This document shows, one piece after another, positions 44,375 to 54,341 of a stretch of DNA of 64,000 nt. A program made the translations under genes and the position numbers. Position 1 is the first letter of the stretch, and each line of letters starts with the position of its first letter. This DNA is from Actinoplanes flavus (GTDB taxonomy: Bacteria > Actinomycetota > Actinomycetes > Mycobacteriales > Micromonosporaceae), in assembly GCF_017592555.1 (NCBI RefSeq), contig NZ_JAGFNS010000023.1, positions 19,188-83,187 on the forward strand, written 5' to 3'. Below the pieces are notes generated by a model, which did not search any database, was not told where the DNA came from, and was given only the letters and a program-made list of their open reading frames with translations.

Positions 44375-45522
44375 GCGCGGCGTCGGAGTCGCAGCGTGCC
44401 TTCGTCGGCCTGCTCGCACAGCCGCTGGTGACCGCGGCAACGGACACGTCGCTGTACCGCAAGGTGCTGGGCAACATGCAGCGGGTCACCGACCATGCGC
44501 GCCGGTCCGGGTACCGGGTTCAGCGTCTCGGCCGTGCGGTTCGCCTGATCCGGGTGCCGGTCGCCGGCACGGTCGCGTTACCGCCACGGCCGCAGCACGC
44601 GCCGGGCCGGCGGCTGCTGGCGTTGATCTGCTGCCTTGCTGCCTGTTGTGAGGACGTGAACGGCACCATCACCTTGCAGCGGCTGTCGGACATGGTCCGT
44701 GATCTCTCGGCGACGCCGGGTGTGCAGGTCACCGGGTACGACCCAGACGACCGTAGCCAGCGGCGAATGCTCCGCGCGGCAGCGGAGTACCTCGACACCC
44801 TGGGTGTCCTGCGGCGGCGGACCAGCGACGACCGGCTTCTCGACGACTGGATCGAAGGCGGCGACGGACCCGGCGCCGGATACGAGGTCGACAAGGACGC
44901 GCTGCTGCTGATGACCAGCCCGGACACGGTCGCTCTGGCGCTGAACCCGGAACCCGCGGACCCGGAGATGATCGCCGCATCCCGCACGATGCGGCAGCTG
45001 CGGGCGCTGCTGGAAACCCCGGCGGTGCTGTACGCCGACCTTGACGACGGTGGCGCGGACCTTTTACGCCGCCAGCGTGGCCTGCGCGCACAGGACCTCG
45101 CCCTGATGACCGGAGGCACGGTCGAGGCCCGCACGGAAGGGCTGGTGCTGATCCTGCCAGACGACGACGGCCGGATCCCGCCGACGGTGATCGACTGGCC
45201 ACGCGCGAAAGCCGCGGACTGGGTCGCGTTGCTGCTGGCCGACGACGCCGGCCGGGAAGGGACCCGGCAGCCGGACGGCACCGTCGTCCTGACCAGCACG
45301 CAGGTGGATAACCTGGCCGACTATCTGCTGCGAGAACGCGGCGACTACATGAACAAGACACAGAAGTCCGTGCCGGGAACGGTCCGCGCGGACGCGGAAA
45401 CGAAACTGACCGGGCTCGGGCTGCTGACCGTCACGGCGGACGGCGGCTGGATCCTGTCGCCGGTCGCCGGCCGGTACCGCGATCCCGGCGTCACGTACAA
45501 CACTGCGGGGGACCTCACCTGA
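44371..45522 (+). CDS. jetB: Wadjet type III JetB (DUF2398)
   Basis: A 383-residue KITE-like winged-helix subunit of the DUF2398 family. SQRAFVGLLAQPLVTAATDT opens it, GRRLLALICCLAACCEDVNG lies near residue 80, and YLDTLGVLRRRTSDDRLLDD near 140. It binds the JetA kleisin in the MukBEF-like complex. It is coupled to jetA (ATGA) and to jetC (TGATG, one shared base). The order jetA-jetB-jetC-jetD is that of known systems. Confidence 0.85.
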   Translation: MSAASESQRAFVGLLAQPLVTAATDTSLYRKVLGNMQRVTDHARRSGYRVQRLGRAVRLIRVPVAGTVALPPRPQHAPGRRLLALICCLAACCEDVNGTITLQRLSDMVRDLSATPGVQVTGYDPDDRSQRRMLRAAAEYLDTLGVLRRRTSDDRLLDDWIEGGDGPGAGYEVDKDALLLMTSPDTVALALNPEPADPEMIAASRTMRQLRALLETPAVLYADLDDGGADLLRRQRGLRAQDLALMTGGTVEARTEGLVLILPDDDGRIPPTVIDWPRAKAADWVALLLADDAGREGTRQPDGTVVLTSTQVDNLADYLLRERGDYMNKTQKSVPGTVRADAETKLTGLGLLTVTADGGWILSPVAGRYRDPGVTYNTAGDLT

Positions 45523-48500
45523 TGTCTGCTTTCCATCCGGCGCAGCCGGGCCCGGACATGACCGACGAGCTCCTCGCGCAGTGGCGTGACGCAGTGTCAT
45601 CCGGGACGCTGCCTGTCCCGGGCCGCGAGCGGTGGGCGCCGCTGCGGGCCGGGGTCGTGAACATGTGGGAGTTCGACGTCGCGGAGTACTGGTGGGCGGA
45701 CGGCTGGGCGCAGCTGACCGGGCAGAACCAGTCGGGTAAGTCGACGCTGATGACGTTGACGACGCTGATCATGCTGCAGGGCGAGATCCGCGCGCATCTG
45801 ATCGACACGTTCGGTGAGTCCGGTAAGAAGTTCCGGTACTACGTCGAGCCGACCGGTGGGCCGAAAGACCGGCGGGACACGACATCGTCGACGAACCGGG
45901 GCTGGATCTGGGTTGAGTTCGGCCGGCGGCGCCCCGACGACACCGTCGAGTACTTCACTCTCCTGTTGTACGCGCAGGCGAAACGCAGTGTGCAGGACCT
46001 GACGACGGCGTGGCTGACCTGCCACGGCCCCGAACGGGTCCGTGACGGCCTGGACCTGATCGCCGGGCAGTCGGTCCACGAACCGAAACATCTCACCGGT
46101 GTTGACGGGGTCATTGAACACAAGAGCGGAAAGGTGTACGCCGCGTACATCGCGCAGCAGCTGTTCGGTATCGACGACCCGGAGCGGTACAAGACCGTCC
46201 TGACGATGCTGCGGTCGCTGCGGACCCCGAACCTCGGCAAAGTCCTGGACGCGGACTTCTTCACTGGACAGATCCGGGCGGCGCTGCCGGCGCTGGATCG
46301 TGACGAGGTCGCTGAACTTGCCGGCAGCTGGCAGCAGGTCGAGCAGCTCGGTGAGGACCGCGACCAGGCCGACAACGCCCGCACCGCGATCACCGGCTAC
46401 GTGAGCCGGTCGTGGCGGCCGTGGGCGGATGCGACGATCCGGCTGTACGCCGACCGGCTCCTTGATGCCGAGGGTGCCTGCGCCGGCGCGGACGACACCG
46501 TCACGGCCGCGAATGCTGTCCTGGATCAGGCCCGCAAGGATCTGAATGCCGAATCCGAGCGGACCACGACCCTGATCACCGCCCGGGATCACGCGCAGGG
46601 CCAGCACAACGAGCTGCTGCAATCAGCGGCGTACCGTGACGCCACAAACCGGGCAGCGAACGCCCGCAGCAAACGCGCCGCTGCGGACACCGCCACCCGC
46701 CACGCCGCCGACGCCGCCCGGGCGTTGTCCGATGCGCAAGCCGATCACAACCGTGCGCAGGCCAGCATGAGCGACGCGGAGCGCCTTCTTGGTGGTGTCC
46801 GTGACGCGGTGACCGCGTCCGTCGACCACACCGTCACCCTCGCCGCCGCTGCGGGTCTCGGTGACGCCGCGGCGGGCTGGGCCCGCGACGGCGACGTTGA
46901 CCGGCTTGACGCAGCCGTCGCCGACCGCCGCCGCCGGATCGTGACCCTACGAGGACTGCTGGGCGCCGCGAGCACCGCGGACAGTAAATGGCAGGCCGCG
47001 GAGTCGGTCGCGGTGGAACGCGAGGCGGAGTACAACACCCGCCGTGATGCCGCCACCCAAGCGCTTGAAGACCTGACCGATGCGCTGCAGTCCCTGTCCG
47101 ACGGTGTCGAGCAGTGGGCCGACACCCTCGGCGCGGATGCGCCACCGATCGCTGCCCGGGAACGGTGGCTGCAGGACGTCACCCGCGAGGCGAACTCCGC
47201 CCGACCCCGGCAGGTCCTGTCCGGTCTGATCACCGCTGACTGGCTCGATCCCGCCGTTGCGCCGCTGACCGACCAACTGTCGCACGCCCGCACCGAAGCC
47301 GCGGCCGCCCGGGTCCGAGCGAAAGCCGCCGACGACGCCGCGGACCAGCGGGAGAAGGACACCGACCCGTCCGCTCCCGCACCGGTCGGCTGGTCGCGCC
47401 GTGACCGGCCGCAGCAGACCGGTGACGGCGCACCGCTGTGGCGGCTCCTCGACCCGGTCGACGGCCTCGACAACCACGTCCTGGACCACGTCGAAGCGGC
47501 CCTGTTCGCCGCCGGGATCCTTGACGCGTGGGTCACCGCCGACGGGATGTGGCAGCCCGGCCGTGACGGCGACGACCTCGTCGCGATCCTCCCAGCGGCC
47601 GCCGCTGGTGCCACGCTCACCGATGTTCTGCAGCCGGCAGCGGACGCCGGCACGCTGAACGACGCCGTCGTCCGAATCCTCACCGGGATCGGGTACACCA
47701 CCAGCGGCGAGCACACCGCAGGGTTCTCCGTCGCAGCGGACGGTGGTTTCCGGACCCCGGTCGTTCACGGCCGGGCCGGGCGGGCGCCGCACGGCGCGGA
47801 ACTGATCGGCACGGCCGCCCGAGCCGCGCGCCGGGCCCGTGACATCGCCGACCTGCGCGCCGCCGCCGCCGCCGAACGGCACACCGCGGAAACCTTCGAC
47901 CACACTGTCACCGAAACCACCGCGCTCATCGCCGGGCTGCGTGATGCGGCCCGGCAGGCCCCGTCCGACGCGGACACCGCCGCTGCCGGTTCCGCTCTCA
48001 CCACGGCGAACACCGAACGTGACAAGGCCCAGCAGCGACACGTCGCATCCGCAGCTGCTGCCCGCCAGCTGCGGACCGCCGTCGACGACGCAAACCGGGA
48101 AGTGATCCGGTTCGCCACCGAACATCACCTGCCGTCACAGCCGGCGCAGGTGGAGAAGACCGCCGCCGCCGTCGACGAAGCAGCGACCGCCGTCTCGGGA
48201 CTTCGGCTCGCGCTCGCGGAGCGCACCGCGGGTGAAGCAGCCGCCGCCGCGTCGATCACGGCGGCGGAACAGGCCACCGGCCGCCTCACCGACGCCCAAG
48301 AAAACGCCCGGACTCTTGCTGCCGAAGCAGCCCTTGCCGTCGCCGCGGCGGACGAGGCCGACAAGTCGATCGACCTGTCGGACAAGGAAATCTTCGAACG
48401 GGAGCAGAAACTCACCACCGAAGTCGGCGACCTGAACAAGTCGATCACGAACAGCAACGAGGAAGGTAAACGCCTGTCACGTGCCGCCGCGGCGGCGGAG

Positions 48501-49853
48501 AAAGACGCGCAGCAGGCCGAGGCAGATCAGACCAAAGCCCGCAACCGCAGAGTCACCGCCGCCGAGCAGTGGTGGATTCCCGTCGACGCCGGTCTCACCG
48601 AAGCCCGGAACCTGCCCACCGGCGAGACCCGTGACCTGACTGCCGCGCTCGAGCAGGCCCGCACCGCTCAGTCGCTGAAACCCGCCGGGTGGCCGGCCAG
48701 CAGCGGCGACAAGGAGCAGAAAGTCAGTACGCTGCTGTCGAAGGTTGTCGGCACACCGGTGACCCAGCTGCAGGCGGTACTCGAAGCGTCCGGTGGCCGG
48801 TCCGTGTCGGTGATCGAAGCCGACGACGTCCGGCCATTGCCTCAGGTCGTCATGACCGTCGACGCGTCCGGGCAGCAGCTCAGCCCCGCCGCCGCGATCG
48901 GTCACCTCGACGACCTCGTCGCCGAGCTGACCGCCAGCCACGATACGAAACTCAACGCGATGTACACCGAGCTGCTGTCGTCGACGTTCATCGACCATCT
49001 CTCCGACCGGCTCCGCGCTGTCATCGACCTGCTGAACCAGGTCAACACCGTCCTGGGACGCCATCCGACCGGCGCGGACAAGATGACCCTGCGGCTGCGC
49101 CGGCATCCCGCCGCCGGGAACACCGCGGGGTTCAAGATCCTCAAAGCGATCGAGGACGGCGTGATTGCCTCCGACAGCGCCCAGGAGCAGATCCGGCTGT
49201 TCCTCGCCGACCGCCTGCAGCAGGCCCACGACCTGCCCGCCACCGACGCGGAACCCGGCGAGGACGAGTGGGTCAAACGCGTCGCGATGCTGCTGGACTA
49301 CCGCACCTGGTTCGACGTCGTCTGCGAGTTCCGGGTCGCGAAGGACTCCGGGGACCCGACCCGGTGGCTGCCGCTGACCAAGCAGGAACACACCGTCGAC
49401 TCCGGTGGCGGTAAAGCCGTCACGCTGCTGCAGCCGCTGCTGGCCACCCTTGTCACCCTGTACTCCGAATCGGCGGCCTCACCACGGCCGTTGTGGCTCG
49501 ACGAAGCGTTCGTGGGTGTCGACCTGAAGAACCAGGCCACGATGATGCGCATGCTCGTCGACTTCGACCTCGACCTGCTCGTCGCCGGCCCGGCAACGCT
49601 GGTCGCGTCCGCGCACGTTCCCGCCGCCGCGATTTGGCACGTCGCCCGCGCACCGGAGCCGCTGCCCGGCGTCGACCTGGCCCTGACATTATGGGCCGGG
49701 CAGACGCTGCAGATCGTGCCCGTCGCCGACGTCGCCGCGAAAGTCATGCAGGCACCGAAACCAACATTCGGTGACTACGACGGCCCGGACCTGTTCTCCA
49801 CCGTCAGCCCCAGCGACAGCGAAACCAGCAACGCCGGCGAGGAGCAGCAGTGA
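45522..49853 (+). CDS. jetC: Wadjet type III JetC (SMC-like ATPase)
   Basis: A 1443-residue MukB-like SMC ATPase of the TIGR02680 type. Walker A is TGQNQSGKSTLMTL near residue 66. Long Ala/Glu/Arg-rich coiled coils (about 290-1000) surround a hinge-like middle (about 600-760). The C-terminal head has SGGGKAVTLLQPLLATLVTL (signature region) and RPLWLDEAFVGVDLKNQ (Walker B, near 1325). It extrudes DNA loops with JetA and JetB; stalling on a small circle presents the DNA to JetD. No frameshift is seen over 4.3 kb, supporting function. Confidence 0.93.
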   Translation: MSAFHPAQPGPDMTDELLAQWRDAVSSGTLPVPGRERWAPLRAGVVNMWEFDVAEYWWADGWAQLTGQNQSGKSTLMTLTTLIMLQGEIRAHLIDTFGESGKKFRYYVEPTGGPKDRRDTTSSTNRGWIWVEFGRRRPDDTVEYFTLLLYAQAKRSVQDLTTAWLTCHGPERVRDGLDLIAGQSVHEPKHLTGVDGVIEHKSGKVYAAYIAQQLFGIDDPERYKTVLTMLRSLRTPNLGKVLDADFFTGQIRAALPALDRDEVAELAGSWQQVEQLGEDRDQADNARTAITGYVSRSWRPWADATIRLYADRLLDAEGACAGADDTVTAANAVLDQARKDLNAESERTTTLITARDHAQGQHNELLQSAAYRDATNRAANARSKRAAADTATRHAADAARALSDAQADHNRAQASMSDAERLLGGVRDAVTASVDHTVTLAAAAGLGDAAAGWARDGDVDRLDAAVADRRRRIVTLRGLLGAASTADSKWQAAESVAVEREAEYNTRRDAATQALEDLTDALQSLSDGVEQWADTLGADAPPIAARERWLQDVTREANSARPRQVLSGLITADWLDPAVAPLTDQLSHARTEAAAARVRAKAADDAADQREKDTDPSAPAPVGWSRRDRPQQTGDGAPLWRLLDPVDGLDNHVLDHVEAALFAAGILDAWVTADGMWQPGRDGDDLVAILPAAAAGATLTDVLQPAADAGTLNDAVVRILTGIGYTTSGEHTAGFSVAADGGFRTPVVHGRAGRAPHGAELIGTAARAARRARDIADLRAAAAAERHTAETFDHTVTETTALIAGLRDAARQAPSDADTAAAGSALTTANTERDKAQQRHVASAAAARQLRTAVDDANREVIRFATEHHLPSQPAQVEKTAAAVDEAATAVSGLRLALAERTAGEAAAAASITAAEQATGRLTDAQENARTLAAEAALAVAAADEADKSIDLSDKEIFEREQKLTTEVGDLNKSITNSNEEGKRLSRAAAAAEKDAQQAEADQTKARNRRVTAAEQWWIPVDAGLTEARNLPTGETRDLTAALEQARTAQSLKPAGWPASSGDKEQKVSTLLSKVVGTPVTQLQAVLEASGGRSVSVIEADDVRPLPQVVMTVDASGQQLSPAAAIGHLDDLVAELTASHDTKLNAMYTELLSSTFIDHLSDRLRAVIDLLNQVNTVLGRHPTGADKMTLRLRRHPAAGNTAGFKILKAIEDGVIASDSAQEQIRLFLADRLQQAHDLPATDAEPGEDEWVKRVAMLLDYRTWFDVVCEFRVAKDSGDPTRWLPLTKQEHTVDSGGGKAVTLLQPLLATLVTLYSESAASPRPLWLDEAFVGVDLKNQATMMRMLVDFDLDLLVAGPATLVASAHVPAAAIWHVARAPEPLPGVDLALTLWAGQTLQIVPVADVAAKVMQAPKPTFGDYDGPDLFSTVSPSDSETSNAGEEQQ

Positions 49854-51019
49854 ACACCACCCTCGACACGTGGGCGAAACTTCCCGGCCCGGCGAAAGTC
49901 CTCGCCGCCGCCCGGCTGCTGTACGAGAACGGCCGAACCGGACCCCGCGTCACCGTCCGCGTCGACCTGGACACCATCCAACGGCATCAGGTCGCCAAAC
50001 TCCTCGGCATGGCCTGGGACACCACCGGTGACCACGTCCGCCTCGGAGCCCTCGACACGAAACTGAAGCAGGCCGGAACCAGTCTCGCAGACCTCCTCGT
50101 CGCCATCGGCGGGCCGCTCCGGGACCGCCCCGCAGAGAAAGCCGTGGCTGCCGAAGCTGCCCGCACCGCCGTGGACGACGCCTACCGGCAGCTAACCGAC
50201 GCCGGTGTTCCCACCCACGCTGTCCGCCTGGCACGTGACCGCCGCTGGCTCGACAAAGCAGGCCTGCCGATCCCCGGCCGCGCCGCAGCTTTGGCCCGGC
50301 TGTGGCAGACCCTTCCCGCCGCCGGCCGGCCACTGCCCGAACTCGCAAACCAGCTGTTCGGCGACCCGCACGCCCTCGACCGCGACGCGGATCTCGGCCG
50401 TGCCGCCGCCCGCCTCCTCGCCGCCGCCGCCGACCCCACGAACGGCAGCGCTGCAGCCGATCAGGCGTTGACCGCGGGGCAATGGCGGACGGTATGGGCA
50501 GGCCACGGCGTCGCCTGCGACGAAGTGTCGTCCACCGTCCTGGTCCTGAACCTGCCCCTGGACGGGCCCTCCCCGGCCGCGGTCATCGCAACCGCTGCTG
50601 CCGACTGCGGCGAACCGGTGTGGCTGACCGCCCGCTCACTGCGTGGCCCTGTTCGACCGCTGTCACCCGACCAGGCCGTCCGAGTCTGCGAGAACCCCGC
50701 GATCGTCGAAACAGCAGCCGCCCGGTACGGCTCGAACAGCCAGCCGCTCATCTGCATCTACGGGCGCCCGTCCGTCGCCGCGTGGACGCTGCTGCACGCC
50801 CTCGCCGCCGCCGGAACCCGTCTGCTGGTCACTGCCGACCGCGACACCGCCGGCCGACAGTTCCTCACCGAAATGCTCGCCCTGCCAACCGCTGAGGAGT
50901 GGCTGCCCGACGCGGACGGAACATACGAGGAAGCACGCCTCGACCAGCTCGTCGGCGACGTCGCGCATCCGGCACCATCTACCGCGGCAGCGGCGCCTTC
51001 CACCGGCAGGCAGCGCTGA
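49850..51019 (+). CDS. jetD: Wadjet type III JetD (DUF2399, TOPRIM nuclease)
   Basis: A 389-residue topoisomerase VI-A-like nuclease of the DUF2399 family. The metal-binding TOPRIM residues are present: Glu in VCENPAIVETAA (near residue 283) and DxD in VTADRDTAGRQFL (near 325), with LICIYGRPSVAAWTLLHALA between them. The common family reading around the second motif is GDFDWPG; here it is ADRDTAG, keeping both Asp and the Gly. It cuts the plasmid trapped by JetABC. GTG start with a four-base overlap to jetC. Confidence 0.88.
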   Translation: MNTTLDTWAKLPGPAKVLAAARLLYENGRTGPRVTVRVDLDTIQRHQVAKLLGMAWDTTGDHVRLGALDTKLKQAGTSLADLLVAIGGPLRDRPAEKAVAAEAARTAVDDAYRQLTDAGVPTHAVRLARDRRWLDKAGLPIPGRAAALARLWQTLPAAGRPLPELANQLFGDPHALDRDADLGRAAARLLAAAADPTNGSAAADQALTAGQWRTVWAGHGVACDEVSSTVLVLNLPLDGPSPAAVIATAAADCGEPVWLTARSLRGPVRPLSPDQAVRVCENPAIVETAAARYGSNSQPLICIYGRPSVAAWTLLHALAAAGTRLLVTADRDTAGRQFLTEMLALPTAEEWLPDADGTYEEARLDQLVGDVAHPAPSTAAAAPSTGRQR

Positions 51020-51621
51020 ACACGCCCCGCACAAGCAGCTCGGCCACGGCAAGGCAAGCTCCAGGTCACCGGTAAGGACCTTCAGCATGCAGTCGCGGCA
51101 CAGGATCGTGTCGTCGACATGCGAGCCAGCTTTCGAGCCGCGTCGTCGGTTCGGTGGTTCGGCGATCCTCAACTCGCGACGCATCATCCCCGACTGCCGG
51201 AGCCCCCACCATGAGCCGGCTGCACCAGCGGGAGTTCTGGGCAAACCACCGATATCGTGATCGTGTGACGACGGAAGATGTACCCAACGTGTAGCAGCCG
51301 GTGAACGCCGACGTCGCTTACGTCAGCCAGCGACTTCCGGCGCTGCAGGCAACTGTCCGCCCAGGGAAGATCTCTATCTGCGGATCGGCTGGGACCGTTT
51401 CAAGGCCGGGGCGTACCGATGAGCCGGTACGCCCCGGCGCCCTCCGACGGCCCCGACCTTGTTGGCTCCACCCAGGTCTGCCGGGACGGCGGCAGTCACG
51501 CCTTCCTTCTGGACACCGACGTACACCACCACGACACGCAACACCACGCATCGGTATGCCTCCCCGACCCGATGGGGGCCTGCTCGACCTGTGGGTGTGA
51601 CGGCCGCTCCGGGCGAGCCTG
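51020..51621. other. region after Wadjet without confident genes
   Basis: About 600 bases. A plus-strand frame from 51419 (SRYAPAPSDGPDLVGSTQVC, later MGACSTCGCDGRSGRAC) reads protein-like for some 60 residues before degenerating, and a minus-strand frame contains ILCRDCMLKVLTGD (around 51100). Neither is convincing. This may be the right edge of the defence island. Confidence 0.35.
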
Positions 51622-52698
51622 TCAGACCGACGCGGGCACTAGACGCCAGTCCCGTACGGACCTGCCGCCGACAAAGCGCCACTCCGTCCGGCACTGGTCG
51701 CAGGTGATCCACACGTCGTGCTCTTCGATGATGCTTCCGTAGCCGCAGGGGCACCGGTACTCGCCTCGGCCGTTCCGGCCGCCGCTGATCCGCTCGGTAC
51801 GAACGGGTGCCGCCGACGGTTCCGTCCTGATCCACTCCGCGATCGCGGTCACCACGGCGTCGTAGGCCTCGGACGAGTGTGAGATCTCGTGAAAGATCGC
51901 CAGAAGCTCGTCCGGGGTACGGGCGACGCGGTGGTCACTGTCGCGCACTCCCGCGGCGTAGTCGCCCGCGAGATCGCCGATGACGTCGTCACGGCCGACC
52001 TGCCCGATCAGCCAGTCGTGGAACGGCGCTGCCACGGCCACCGGAACCGGCCGTTCCCAGCCGTCGGTGAGGTACTCGTCCGCTGCCGCCCGTGCTAGCG
52101 CTTCCTGCAGGTAGGAGTATCCGGCGGGGCGGTGGTGGTAGGCCCTCGGCCGGTTCCACCCCCGGCCGGTCATCCGGCGCACATAGTCGTGCTCGCGTTC
52201 CGGCACCCCGATCAGCAGGTTCGGCCCCTCGCCGTCGGGGTCGATGATCGAAAGTCCCAGCGCTGCCGCCGCCCAGATCAGGCGGCCGTTGGACACGTAG
52301 GAGCAGTACGGGCTGAGAAACTCCTCCACGGTGTGCTTCAAGGAGTAGCTACCCACTTCGGGTGCCACCGTGTCCGGGAGCGGCGTGAACATCCGCAGCA
52401 TGTCGGTGACGAGAGCCAGTTCGATAAAGGCGTTCTCTCCGCGGAGACGCCACGGCGCCACCGCGGAGAGGAACCCGTTCTCGTCAAGCCGGGGCTCACC
52501 CCCGCGCGCGCCGACCAGCGGGTGATCTTCGAGGGTGGCGATCAGGTGTCGGGCGCTGACCCGTTCCCCGAGGAGACCTTGAGCCAGCGGGGACTGCATC
52601 TGCCGTAGTGCGGCGGTGTAGTTCGTCCCGGTGAAAGCCGCCCATGCGCGCGCATCCTTTTGGAGCTCGCGATGGTAGGTGTGGTGATCGGAGGTCAT
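51622..52698 (-). CDS. YozE-like domain plus zinc-ribbon protein
   Basis: A 358-residue protein of no named function. A helical N-terminus (HRELQKDARAWAAFTGTNYT and GERVSARHLIATLEDH) precedes a variable middle. A YozE/SAM-like segment (PFHDWLIGQVGRDDVIGDLA) follows near residue 230. The C-terminal zinc ribbon is CPCGYG...CDQC (about 315-345). The N-terminal piece pairs with the YozE segment in other actinobacterial proteins I have seen described only as hypothetical. ATG 52698 is chosen. Its place beside Wadjet could be chance. Confidence 0.7.
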   Translation of the reverse strand: MTSDHHTYHRELQKDARAWAAFTGTNYTAALRQMQSPLAQGLLGERVSARHLIATLEDHPLVGARGGEPRLDENGFLSAVAPWRLRGENAFIELALVTDMLRMFTPLPDTVAPEVGSYSLKHTVEEFLSPYCSYVSNGRLIWAAAALGLSIIDPDGEGPNLLIGVPEREHDYVRRMTGRGWNRPRAYHHRPAGYSYLQEALARAAADEYLTDGWERPVPVAVAAPFHDWLIGQVGRDDVIGDLAGDYAAGVRDSDHRVARTPDELLAIFHEISHSSEAYDAVVTAIAEWIRTEPSAAPVRTERISGGRNGRGEYRCPCGYGSIIEEHDVWITCDQCRTEWRFVGGRSVRDWRLVPASV

Positions 52699-53099
52699 CT
52701 CAACTCTGCTCCGGACTGTGCAACCCACGCCTGCCAGCCCTGTGCCACGAGAGAGATCTCTATCCGACAGGTATTGCGCTCTGGATCGGCCACCGTTGTC
52801 CTCGGCGTCTTCGTCGCGTGGGGACGTAGACTCGGAGAAGGGCAGTCCATGCTGCCGCGCTGAAGTCTAGCAGCAGGCGTCCTGGTGCGACGACCGCGGC
52901 CGCCGAGCGGCTCGGAGGACCGCTCAGGCGGCGGTGGCGGCGCGGCTAGGCAGGCATCGCCACCCAGTTCAAGGCGCAAACCATCGTGTGGATCTTTCTC
53001 GGGTGACCGGTATGCCGTGTCGGAGTGGCCACTCGCGAGACCGGTCGAGTCGACGGTCCAGTTGAGCGCCGGAGGCCCGCTGGGTGCAGTGTGCCTTCT
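52699..53099. other. intergenic region, nothing recognised
   Basis: Four hundred bases upstream of the YozE/zinc-ribbon gene. It should contain that gene's promoter. I found no coding sequence, repeat or clear operator. Confidence 0.4.
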
Positions 53100-53645
53100 T
53101 CAAGCCGCTGCTCTGACGCTGGCGAGGTTACGTGCCCAGTTCAGGGCGGTGTGCATGTGCTCCGGGCGAAGGCCGGTGTGCGGATCGGGTTCGACCAGCA
53201 GAGTTGCCGCCGTGCCCGCGGTGCGTTCAGCGGCCCACTGATGGTCGAGCGGGGTGAAGTCGTCGTCGATCCACACGACGGGGGCGCCACCGAGCCAGCC
53301 TGCGACGTGGTCGCGTTTCCACAGATAGCCGTCGGGGTGGCTGGTGGTGATAGGCAGGCGGGGCAGTTCGATGTGTTCAAAGGCCGGCAGTCCGAGCAGC
53401 GGTCCGATCTGGCGCGGGGCGTCGATGCGCCAACTCGTGCACCATGCCGGCCGGACCAGGCCGGTGTTGATGACGTCGGTGATCAGCGGGCCGTGGTCGG
53501 GGTTGAGCCAGACCCAGATCGGTTCGGGGTAGCCGGTCATACGGACCTGATGGTGCCGGTGTGTGGAGGGGGTGGACTTGTCTTCGGCGGGGAACGGGAT
53601 GAGGACACCGTCAATGTCCAGCAGCAGGTAGGGAATCTGGTGCAT
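53100..53645 (-). CDS. HAD-like domain protein
   Basis: A 181-residue HAD-superfamily-like protein. LLLDIDGVLIPF carries the nucleophile DxD, RPAWCTSWRIDA is the Thr/Ser region, and VVWIDDDFTPLDHQWAAE is the late acidic motif. The pattern matches the first half of the HAD-GrpB fusion at 34110, so this family occurs twice in the window. ATG 53645 has AGAAGG upstream; the earlier ATG at 53663 has none. It is the last gene of the 53-58 kb cassette. Confidence 0.8.
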   Translation of the reverse strand: MHQIPYLLLDIDGVLIPFPAEDKSTPSTHRHHQVRMTGYPEPIWVWLNPDHGPLITDVINTGLVRPAWCTSWRIDAPRQIGPLLGLPAFEHIELPRLPITTSHPDGYLWKRDHVAGWLGGAPVVWIDDDFTPLDHQWAAERTAGTAATLLVEPDPHTGLRPEHMHTALNWARNLASVRAAA

Positions 53646-53666
53646 CACGCCTTCTCCCAACATTGG

Positions 53667-54341
53667 TCAGAGTTTGCGTGCCGTAATCAGCAGGGTGGTG
53701 GGCCATCGGGCATCGGCAGGGGCATGGAGGTGGTAAACACCGGAAACCGTCAGTCCGGCCTGGTTCAGGGCGCTGGTCCATGCGACCGGTGCCATGTCCC
53801 AGTGCTCGATGAGGTGGGTACGGCCGTCCTGGAGGGTCGCGGTGTCACGGGTGCGCGGGTAGGCCGGGATGGCGCCGGTCCGCTGCGGGTGCGGCAGGCA
53901 GAACGCCAGGATCCCGTGGTGGGTGAGGCTGCGAGCGCACGCGGAAAGTAGCCGGGTTGGTTCGCTAGTGCCGATCGCGCCGAAGACCGAGAAGATCACA
54001 TCGAGGCCCTGCGAGGCGCGTGTGAGGTACGGCAGTGCATCAGCGTGCCGGAACTGGGCTCCGGTGTGCCCGTAGTGGGCGACGGCTCGGCGGATCTGCC
54101 CGGCTGAGCGGTCCACGCCGACGACGGCGGCGCCGGCTGCGGTGAGGTGGGCGGTGTTGTGGCCGGCACCGCAGCCGAGTTCCACGATGCGGCGGCCGGT
54201 GAGGTCCTCGCCGATGATCTCCGTTCCGGGACCGATGCCGGGCCGCTGGGTCCATTCCATTCTCGGCGGCGGGTCCAGCGGGATCACCGGACCTTGGGTG
54301 AGCCGGGCGGCGGCATGAGCGTCCCAGAATGTCGCGGTCAC
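53667..54341 (-). CDS. class I SAM-dependent methyltransferase
   Basis: A 224-residue methyltransferase. Motif I is RIVELGCGAGHNTAHL near residue 50, with the acidic end of strand 2 in VVGVDRSAGQI, and DVIFSVFGAIG as motif II/post-II. The small-molecule acceptor is unknown. The GTG at 54341 overlaps the stop of the phosphotransferase-like gene (GTGA), so the two are coupled. A 20-base gap follows to the HAD-like gene. Confidence 0.87.
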   Translation of the reverse strand: MTATFWDAHAAARLTQGPVIPLDPPPRMEWTQRPGIGPGTEIIGEDLTGRRIVELGCGAGHNTAHLTAAGAAVVGVDRSAGQIRRAVAHYGHTGAQFRHADALPYLTRASQGLDVIFSVFGAIGTSEPTRLLSACARSLTHHGILAFCLPHPQRTGAIPAYPRTRDTATLQDGRTHLIEHWDMAPVAWTSALNQAGLTVSGVYHLHAPADARWPTTLLITARKL

